A DNA stretch of 5,301 nucleotides from assembly GCA_019412865.1 (NCBI GenBank), contig DXOJ01000183.1:1-5301 (forward strand). The letters run 5' to 3'. The DNA comes from Bacteroides sp. GTDB lineage: Bacteria; Bacteroidota; Bacteroidia; Bacteroidales; Bacteroidaceae. The position numbers were made by a program, and so were the translations under genes. The notes under the pieces were generated by a model. It searched no databases, was not told the origin of the DNA, and worked only from the letters and a program-made list of their open reading frames with translations. This document shows, in pieces, positions 1 through 5,301 of this stretch (within the stretch, counting starts at the first letter, position 1; every line of letters begins with the position of its first letter).

Positions 1-54
1 ACCCAGGACCCCAACATTAAAAGTGTTGTGCTCTACCTGCTGAGCTAGCGAATC
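1..54 (-). tRNA. tRNA-Lys (anticodon TTT), 3' part cut off by window edge
   Basis: Read on the minus strand, the segment folds as the first three quarters of a tRNA. It has a 7-nt acceptor 5' strand GATTCGC (54-48), then TA, a D-stem GCTC/GAGC around loop AGCAGGTA, and an anticodon stem CAACA/TGTTG (28-24 and 16-12) enclosing the loop CTTTTAA. A 5-nt variable region GGGTC and the T-stem strand CTGGG (6-2) follow. The anticodon TTT lies at 21-19 and decodes AAA/AAG lysine codons. The sequence ends at the first T of the T-loop, so the rest of the T-arm and the 3' acceptor strand, about 19-20 nt, lie outside the window. Acceptor pairing therefore cannot be verified, but the D-arm and anticodon arm are perfect. 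The gene runs divergently from ettA, and its own promoter is visible at 87-117. Confidence 0.95.
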
Positions 55-86
55 GGTCCTTCAGTGCTTTCTTTCGAATGCGGGTG

Positions 87-117
87 CAAAGGTAGAACAT
101 TTTTTTATAACTCCAAA
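87..117 (-). promoter_or_regulatory. Bacteroides-type promoter for tRNA-Lys
   Basis: On the minus strand, TTTG (117-114) is followed after 19 bp by TACCTTTG (94-87). This matches the Bacteroides sigma-ABfr consensus of a TTTG/TTG -33 box and a TAnnTTTG -7 box at its usual spacing. Transcription would be expected to start near position 80, giving a leader of about 26 nt before the tRNA 5' end at 54. The motif and spacing are seen directly; the start point is inferred. Confidence 0.8.
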
Positions 118-136
118 AGAATTCAAACATTTTTCT

Positions 137-144
137 TATCTTTG
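137..144 (+). promoter_or_regulatory. ettA: -7 promoter element for ettA
   Basis: TATCTTTG is an exact match to the Bacteroides -7 consensus TAnnTTTG. It lies 30 bp upstream of the ettA ATG, which predicts a short leader of roughly 25 nt. The expected -33 position (about 112-117) has no TTTG on this strand; it contains CAAA, the reverse complement of TTTG, which serves the opposite-facing tRNA promoter. The ettA promoter thus appears to lack a canonical -33 box. Confidence 0.65.
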
Positions 145-174
145 TGGCATTATCAACAATATATAATCATACAT

Positions 175-1866
175 ATGGCTGCTGACGATAAAAAAATTAT
201 CTTCTCAATGGTAGGAGTGAGCAAAGCTTTCACTCCTAATAAGAATGTGCTGAAAGACATTTACCTGTCGTTTTTCTATGGAGCGAAAATCGGTATTATC
301 GGTTTGAACGGTTCTGGTAAATCAACGTTATTGAAGATCATCGCCGGTTTGGAGAAATCCTTTCAGGGAGAAGTCGTGTTTTCTCCGGGATATTCCGTGG
401 GGTATTTGGCACAGGAACCTTATTTAGACAACACGAAGACAGTAAAAGAAGTAGTGATGGAAGGTGTGCAACCCATTGTTGACGCACTGACAGAATACGA
501 AGAAATCAATCAGAAATTCGGTTTGCCGGAGTATTATGAGGATCAGGATAAGATGGATGCTCTTTTTGCTCGTCAGGGCGAACTGCAAGATATCATTGAT
601 GCGACTGATGCATGGAATCTGGATAGCAAACTGGAGCGTGCGATGGATGCTCTCCGTTGTCCGCCTGAAGATCAGCCGGTAGAAAACCTGTCCGGAGGTG
701 AACGTCGTCGGGTAGCTTTATGTCGTTTGTTGTTGCAGAAACCGGATGTGCTCTTGCTGGACGAACCTACCAACCACCTGGATGCAGAATCTATCGACTG
801 GTTGGAACAACATCTTCAGCAATATGAAGGTACGGTTATTGCCGTGACGCACGACCGTTACTTCCTCGATCATGTAGCCGGATGGATTCTCGAACTAGAC
901 CGTGGTGAAGGTATTCCCTGGAAAGGTAACTACTCTTCCTGGCTGGAACAGAAGACAAAACGCATGGAAATGGAAGAAAAGACCGTCAGTAAACGTCGCA
1001 AAACACTGGAACGTGAGTTGGAATGGGTGCGCATGGCTCCGAAAGCCCGTCAGGCAAAGGGTAAGGCACGTCTTAACTCTTATGACAAGTTGCTGAATGA
1101 AGACGTGAAAGAGAAAGAAGAAAAACTTGAAATCTTCATTCCGAATGGTCCGCGTCTGGGTAATAAAGTCATTGAAGCGAAACAGGTGGCTAAAGCATAC
1201 GGCGATAAACTGTTGTTTGACGATTTGAACTTTATGCTTCCTCCTAATGGTATTGTTGGTGTGATCGGTCCCAATGGTGCGGGAAAGACGACACTGTTCC
1301 GTCTGATTATGGGATTGGAGACAGTAGATAAAGGAGAATTTGAAGTAGGAGAGACTGTAAAGGTGGCGTATGTAGACCAGCAACACAGAGATATTGATCC
1401 GAATAAGAGTGTTTACCAAGTAATTTCCGGTGGCAATGAGTTGATCCGCATGGGAGGACGTGACATCAATGCGCGTGCATACCTTTCCCGTTTCAATTTC
1501 TCCGGAGGCGATCAGGAAAAACTTTGCGGTGTACTGTCCGGTGGTGAAAGAAACCGTTTACACTTGGCGATGGCTTTGAAAGAAGAAGGCAATGTACTGT
1601 TGCTCGATGAGCCTACCAATGATATCGACGTAAACACACTACGTGCTTTGGAAGAAGGTTTGGAAGATTTCGCCGGCTGTGCAGTAGTTATCTCGCACGA
1701 CCGTTGGTTCCTCGACCGTATCTGTACACATATCCTTGCTTTTGAAGGAGACTCCAATGTATTCTACTTTGAAGGTTCTTATTCAGAATACGAAGAAAAC
1801 AAAATGAAACGTTTGGGAAATGAAGAGCCGAAGCGTGTTCGTTATAGAAAGTTAATGACTGACTAG
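175..1866 (+). CDS. ettA: EttA-type ABC-F protein (energy-dependent translational throttle)
   Basis: Cytoplasmic ribosome-associated ATPase of the ABC-F family, with 563 residues and no membrane segments. Two ABC domains are complete. The first has Walker A GLNGSGKST (43-51), signature LSGGE (172-176), Walker B LLLDEPTNHLD (193-203, catalytic E197) and switch H226. The second has Walker A GPNGAGKTT (365-373), LSGGE (454-458), LLLDEPTNDID (475-485, E479) and switch H508. A charged helical linker at about 258-325, with ELEWVR (281-286) and a Lys/Arg-rich stretch, corresponds to the P-site tRNA-interaction motif. The insert in domain 1 (about 90-140) corresponds to the EttA arm that contacts the L1 stalk. 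Long blocks such as VAGWILELDRGEGIPW and SGGERRRVALCRLLL match Escherichia coli EttA (about 555 residues) as I recall it. In that protein, ADP-bound EttA in the E site restrains the first elongation step at low energy. The start at ATG 175 is chosen because it gives the family N-terminus and lies just after the promoter; an in-frame GTG at 64 would precede that promoter. There is no Shine-Dalgarno sequence, as is usual in Bacteroides. Confidence 0.95.
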   Translation: MAADDKKIIFSMVGVSKAFTPNKNVLKDIYLSFFYGAKIGIIGLNGSGKSTLLKIIAGLEKSFQGEVVFSPGYSVGYLAQEPYLDNTKTVKEVVMEGVQPIVDALTEYEEINQKFGLPEYYEDQDKMDALFARQGELQDIIDATDAWNLDSKLERAMDALRCPPEDQPVENLSGGERRRVALCRLLLQKPDVLLLDEPTNHLDAESIDWLEQHLQQYEGTVIAVTHDRYFLDHVAGWILELDRGEGIPWKGNYSSWLEQKTKRMEMEEKTVSKRRKTLERELEWVRMAPKARQAKGKARLNSYDKLLNEDVKEKEEKLEIFIPNGPRLGNKVIEAKQVAKAYGDKLLFDDLNFMLPPNGIVGVIGPNGAGKTTLFRLIMGLETVDKGEFEVGETVKVAYVDQQHRDIDPNKSVYQVISGGNELIRMGGRDINARAYLSRFNFSGGDQEKLCGVLSGGERNRLHLAMALKEEGNVLLLDEPTNDIDVNTLRALEEGLEDFAGCAVVISHDRWFLDRICTHILAFEGDSNVFYFEGSYSEYEENKMKRLGNEEPKRVRYRKLMTD

Positions 1867-1882
1867 TATAAAGTAATAGATT

Positions 1883-1902
1883 GAAGCATTTCTAATGCTT
1901 TC
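1883..1902 (+). repeat. Small inverted repeat (hairpin) just after ettA
   Basis: AAGCATT (1884-1890) and AATGCTT (1894-1900) form a perfect 7-bp stem with a 3-nt TCT loop, extendable by one G-T pair, followed by the T-rich TCTGTTT. It begins 17 nt after the ettA stop codon. It is AT-rich and weaker than the hairpin that follows, so it may be an mRNA 3'-end stabiliser or an accessory terminator stem rather than the main terminator. Confidence 0.55.
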
Positions 1903-1914
1903 TGTTTCAAAATA

Positions 1915-1951
1915 AAAGGCTCTGCAAATATTGTAGAGCCTTTATCATTTT
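1915..1951 (+). terminator. Rho-independent terminator of ettA, possibly bidirectional
   Basis: AAAGGCTCT (1915-1923) pairs with AGAGCCTTT (1935-1943). The stem extends inward through GCAA/TTGT (one G-T wobble) to a 3-nt ATA loop, for about 13 pairs. The T-rich tail ATCATTTTAT follows on the plus strand. On the minus strand the same stem is followed by TATTTTG, so it could also stop transcription coming from the right. It separates ettA from the receptor gene. Confidence 0.85.
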
Positions 1952-2082
1952 ATAAGGTAGTGAAACGTTTATCTCTCTTAAAAAATTGTAGTATAATCGT
2001 AATGTAGTTCTAAATATTATTAATTATATTTGTGCACAGTTTTTAAAAGCAAACAATTTATATTAACTAATCAACTACATTT
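1952..2082 (+). promoter_or_regulatory. Promoter and leader of the TonB-dependent receptor gene
   Basis: TATATTTG (2025-2032) matches the Bacteroides -7 consensus TAnnTTTG. Transcription from it would start near 2038-2040, leaving an AT-rich leader of about 44 nt before the ATG at 2083. No good TTTG -33 box lies at the expected position (about 2000-2005), which suggests a weak or activator-dependent promoter. An 8-bp palindrome AAACGTTT sits at 1963-1970, about 60 bp upstream of the -7 box; with one copy it cannot be called an operator. No other gene is visible in this stretch. Confidence 0.6.
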
Positions 2083-5000
2083 ATGTTAAAGAGAATGCGA
2101 TCTTTTTTAGTGGCGGCGATGCTCATGGTCATTGCTACCGTTAGTGCGCAGGTTACCACTTCTAGTATGAGTGGTAAGGTTACAGCACAAGATGAACCTA
2201 TCATTGGAGCGACTGTGGTTGCAATCCACGAGCCGTCAGGTACACGTTATGGTACAGTGACTAATATCAGTGGTCAATTTAATTTGCAAGGTATGCGTAC
2301 CGGTGGTCCTTACAAAGTTGAAGTTTCTTATGTTGGTTATCAGACTGCTATTTATAAAGGTGTAAATTTATCGTTAGGAGAAGTATACACTTTAAATGTA
2401 GTTTTAAAGGAAAGTTCTGAATTATTGGATGAAGTTATAGTAACAGCACAGAAAACAGTAGAGAAGATGGGGACTGTAACGAATGTGAGTGAGCGTCAGT
2501 TAACGACATTGCCTACTATTAATCGTAGTATTACTGACTTTACTAAACTTTCTCCTTATGCGGGTGGCAGTAATTCTTTTGCCGGACGTGATGGACGTTA
2601 TAATACAATAACTGTGGATGGTGCAGCTTTGAACAATAATTTTGGTTTGAGTACTAATAATTTGCCGGGTGGAGATGCGCAGCCTATTTCACTTGATGCA
2701 ATTGATGAAATTAGCGTTAATGTTTCTCCTTATAGTGTTACGTATTCCAATTTTACGGGAGCTTCTATTAATGCTGTAACCAAGAGTGGTACAAACGAAT
2801 TAAAGGGAACAGTTTATACATATCAGAAACCAAAGAATTTTATAGGAAAATCTATTAACGATGTTGACGTTCCTAATGTGGAAAGTTATAAATCCAGTTT
2901 GTATGGCTTTACATTAGGAGCTCCGATAATAAAAAATAAACTATTCTTTTTTGTAAATGGAGAATTAGAAAATAGTACTAGCCCTGGTATTTTGTGGACT
3001 CCTAGTCAAGAAGAAGTTGGAAGTGGGGATAATCAAAATCATATTTCTAGAACTTGGATAAAGGATTTGAAGACAATAAGTGATTTTGTAAAGGATAAAT
3101 ATGGATATGATCCGGGAAGTTATGATAAATTTGATGATTTCGAGAGTAAAAATTGGAAGCTTATGGCTCGTTTGGATTGGAATATTAATAAAAGTCATAA
3201 ACTGTCATTACGTTTTAACACAGTGAAATCAGAAAATGATGCTAGTATTAGTTCAACCTCTTCGGTAATCACTAAAGCTAATTCAAACCGTTATGGGGTT
3301 GATGCATTTGCATTTGGAAATTCCAACTATGGTTTTAGAAATATTGTAACGTCTCTTTCCGGTGAGTTGAATAGCAATTTTTCTTCTTCAGTACAAAACA
3401 AATTATTAGTGACTTATACCCATATCCGAGATTCTCGTACAACTAAGGGAGATGCGTTTCCAATGGTTGATATTTACAAGGACGGTAAGCAGTATATGAC
3501 ATTGGGTACAGAATTGTTTACTCCTTTTAATGATGTCGAGAATAATGTATTTAGTGTTACTGACAATGTAACTATTAATAAAGGAAACCATTTGATAACT
3601 GCCGGTGCAACATTTGAAAGACAGTATTTCATGAATTCATATTTACGTGCTCCTTATGGATATTATCGTTATGCTTCAATGGACGATTTTATGACGAGAA
3701 AAAAACCGATGCTGTATGGCATTACTTATGGATATAATGGAAAAGACGCTCCGGGAGCTGAACTGACATTTGGTATGTTGGGAGCTTATGCACAAGATGA
3801 ATATTCTATTACACCTAATTTAAAATTGACATATGGATTACGCTTTGATTTACCGTTATATTTTGATGATTTGTTAGGGAATGCGGCTATCAAAGAACAG
3901 TCATTTAATGGAACGAATGTTGACGTATCCGAATGGCCGAAAAGTAAATTGTTAATATCTCCTCGTTTAGGATTTAATTGGGATATAAAAGGTGACCGTT
4001 CTATTGTTTTGACTGGAGGTACAGGCTTGTTTACAGGGTTATTACCATTTGTATGGTTCACTAACCAACCGACAAATGCAGGTCAGATGCAAAATATGGT
4101 CGAATTTGAGACTTCGGAATTACCGGCAAACTTTGCTTTTAATCCAAATTATAAAGAAACTCTTACCCAAAATCCGGATAAGTTTCCATCAACTCCGGGA
4201 AATGAGGTCCCCGGTGCTATAGCTTATGTGGATCCGAATTTTAAAATGCCTCAAGTTTGGCGTAGTAATGTAAATGCAGAGTTTCAGTTACCTTATGGAT
4301 TTATGCTTTCTGTTGGTGCTATGTATACACGTGATATATATAATGTTGTTCAGAAGAATATGAACGAAAAGGCCCCTTCTGGAACCTATAATGAACAACC
4401 GGGACGTGTATATTGGACTAAGAATAATTACTATGACAATCCTAAGACGAAAACCGTTATACAGTTGACTAATGGGGATGAAAAAGGTTATCAATATTCT
4501 TTTAATGCAGTATTAACGAAGAAATTTGATTTTGGCTTTACAGGTTCATTTGGGTACACTTATACAATGGCTAAAGATATGACGGCAAATCCAGGTTCAT
4601 CGGCGGCTTCAGTATGGCAGAATAATGTTGCAGTTAATTCATTGAATGATCCGGGTGTCTCTTATTCTTTATTTTCTACCCCGCATCGTTTGATAGCTAA
4701 TGCTTCTTATGAAGTTGCTTATGCGAATATGAAAACGACTGTTTCTTTGTTCTATACAGGTTACCAACAAGGACGTTTTTCTTATACCTATTCTAATGAT
4801 ATGAACGGTGACGGAAACTATTCCGATTTGATGTATGTGCCTGCTTCTAAAGAAGAAATGACATTTGTGGATATTAAAGATAAACAAAATAATGTGACTT
4901 ATTCGGCGGTAGACCAACAAGAAGATTTTTGGAACTATGTAAATAATGACTCTTATTTGAATGATCACAAGGGGCAGTATGTAGAACGTGCTTCTTCTTT

Positions 5001-5301
5001 AGAACCGTGGATTCACCGTTTTGACATGAAGATAGCACAGGATTTTTATGCTAAGATTGGTAGCCGTAAGTACGGTATTCAAGTAAGTCTTGATATGTTG
5101 AATATTGGTAACTTATTAAATTCGAAGTGGGGGGCTTATCGCTCTTGCGGTTTGCAGAGTTATGATAATGTAAGGTTGTTAAAAACAGCAAGTAAGGTAG
5201 GAGAACCTCTTACTTATCAGATGAATGCATCTTCTCGCGAGGTGTTCCAGAAAAATTCTAAATGGGATTATACTGCTTCTACAGCTGTCTCTTATACACA
5301 T
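2083..5301 (+). CDS. Oar-like TonB-dependent outer-membrane receptor, 3' end beyond window
   Basis: The frame is open for 1073 codons to the right edge, with no stop. The first ATG after an in-frame TAA (2068-2070) opens a signal peptide with basic MLKRMR, a hydrophobic core and likely cleavage after VSA (22/23). A carboxypeptidase-regulatory-like beta-sandwich domain follows (about 28-110), then a TonB-box-like DEVIVTA (116-122). The plug (about 127-245) includes GRDGRYNTITVDGA (168-181) and ends in INAVTKSGTN (229-238). The barrel begins with the family-typical GFTLGAPIIKNKLFFF (275-290). Later landmarks are PHRL (867-870), NGDG (908-911), EPWIHRFD (974-981) and DMLNIGNLL (1004-1012). This order fits Oar-like TonB-dependent transporters, which take up unknown ligands across the outer membrane using TonB-ExbBD energy. 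It does not look like a classical SusC, and no SusD-like gene is seen in the window. The family is usually about 1000-1100 residues, so probably only the last barrel strand or strands are missing. The ligand cannot be inferred. Only one cysteine (C1022) was found. Confidence 0.9.
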   Translation, partial: MLKRMRSFLVAAMLMVIATVSAQVTTSSMSGKVTAQDEPIIGATVVAIHEPSGTRYGTVTNISGQFNLQGMRTGGPYKVEVSYVGYQTAIYKGVNLSLGEVYTLNVVLKESSELLDEVIVTAQKTVEKMGTVTNVSERQLTTLPTINRSITDFTKLSPYAGGSNSFAGRDGRYNTITVDGAALNNNFGLSTNNLPGGDAQPISLDAIDEISVNVSPYSVTYSNFTGASINAVTKSGTNELKGTVYTYQKPKNFIGKSINDVDVPNVESYKSSLYGFTLGAPIIKNKLFFFVNGELENSTSPGILWTPSQEEVGSGDNQNHISRTWIKDLKTISDFVKDKYGYDPGSYDKFDDFESKNWKLMARLDWNINKSHKLSLRFNTVKSENDASISSTSSVITKANSNRYGVDAFAFGNSNYGFRNIVTSLSGELNSNFSSSVQNKLLVTYTHIRDSRTTKGDAFPMVDIYKDGKQYMTLGTELFTPFNDVENNVFSVTDNVTINKGNHLITAGATFERQYFMNSYLRAPYGYYRYASMDDFMTRKKPMLYGITYGYNGKDAPGAELTFGMLGAYAQDEYSITPNLKLTYGLRFDLPLYFDDLLGNAAIKEQSFNGTNVDVSEWPKSKLLISPRLGFNWDIKGDRSIVLTGGTGLFTGLLPFVWFTNQPTNAGQMQNMVEFETSELPANFAFNPNYKETLTQNPDKFPSTPGNEVPGAIAYVDPNFKMPQVWRSNVNAEFQLPYGFMLSVGAMYTRDIYNVVQKNMNEKAPSGTYNEQPGRVYWTKNNYYDNPKTKTVIQLTNGDEKGYQYSFNAVLTKKFDFGFTGSFGYTYTMAKDMTANPGSSAASVWQNNVAVNSLNDPGVSYSLFSTPHRLIANASYEVAYANMKTTVSLFYTGYQQGRFSYTYSNDMNGDGNYSDLMYVPASKEEMTFVDIKDKQNNVTYSAVDQQEDFWNYVNNDSYLNDHKGQYVERASSLEPWIHRFDMKIAQDFYAKIGSRKYGIQVSLDMLNIGNLLNSKWGAYRSCGLQSYDNVRLLKTASKVGEPLTYQMNASSREVFQKNSKWDYTASTAVSYTH

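Noticed and set aside
1..54. tRNA gene as a possible integration (attachment) site
   Set aside because: No integrase, partial tRNA duplication or direct repeat of the tRNA sequence was seen in the window; the 3' end, where such sites usually lie, is outside it.
160..167. TATAAT-like sequence just before the ettA start, as in an E. coli -10 box
   Set aside because: Bacteroides housekeeping promoters use TAnnTTTG, not TATAAT. Initiation from here would leave almost no leader before the ATG, and a better element lies at 137-144.
64..174. In-frame N-terminal extension of ettA from a GTG at 64, adding 37 residues
   Set aside because: It would start upstream of the ettA -7 box and overlap the tRNA promoter. 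The extra residues have no resemblance to EttA proteins, whereas ATG 175 gives the family N-terminus.
895..1419. 174-codon reading frame on the minus strand inside ettA
   Set aside because: It is antisense to the conserved linker and second ABC domain, has no recognisable domain or promoter, and is a composition-driven shadow of ettA.
1963..1970. AAACGTTT palindrome as an operator for the receptor gene
   Set aside because: A single 8-bp AT-rich palindrome is expected by chance, no second copy was seen near the promoter, and it matches no regulator site I can name.
2965..4968. Several minus-strand frames of 61-99 codons across the receptor gene
   Set aside because: All are antisense to a continuous frame that encodes a recognisable receptor. 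Their Ile/Phe-rich translations are what complementing AT-rich codons produces.

Overview
The window looks like chromosomal DNA of Bacteroidota, most likely a Bacteroides-type gut organism. The evidence is three exact matches to the Bacteroides -7 promoter element TAnnTTTG (one with a good -33 partner), start codons preceded by AT-rich leaders without a Shine-Dalgarno sequence, and a long TonB-dependent receptor carrying the N-terminal carboxypeptidase-regulatory-like domain common in this phylum. Species cannot be settled from the sequence alone.

Layout from left to right. Positions 1-54 hold the 5' part of a tRNA-Lys(TTT) gene on the minus strand, cut by the left edge in its T-arm. Positions 55-174 are a compact divergent regulatory region with one promoter facing the tRNA and another facing the next gene. 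Positions 175-1866 (+) encode a complete EttA-type ABC-F translation factor of 563 residues. Positions 1867-2082 are intergenic: two tandem hairpins, the second a good terminator, then a -7 promoter element and an AT-rich leader. Positions 2083-5301 (+) are one uninterrupted reading frame of 1073 codons, open at the right edge. It encodes an Oar-like TonB-dependent outer-membrane receptor with signal peptide, carboxypeptidase-regulatory-like domain, TonB box, plug and most of the beta-barrel.

The first two genes share a translation theme: a lysine tRNA and a ribosome E-site ATPase that gates elongation according to energy state. They are transcribed divergently from promoters whose upstream ends abut or overlap. 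The receptor is a separate transcription unit behind a terminator, with its own promoter. It is clearly more AT-rich than ettA and has no visible functional link to it. No SusD-type partner is visible, but the downstream side is not in the window.

This is mostly ordinary core-genome sequence. I found no mobile element, CRISPR array, broken gene or evidence of an undescribed system. The points worth checking are the divergent promoter arrangement, the tandem hairpins, and a calcium-loop-like acidic motif in the receptor.
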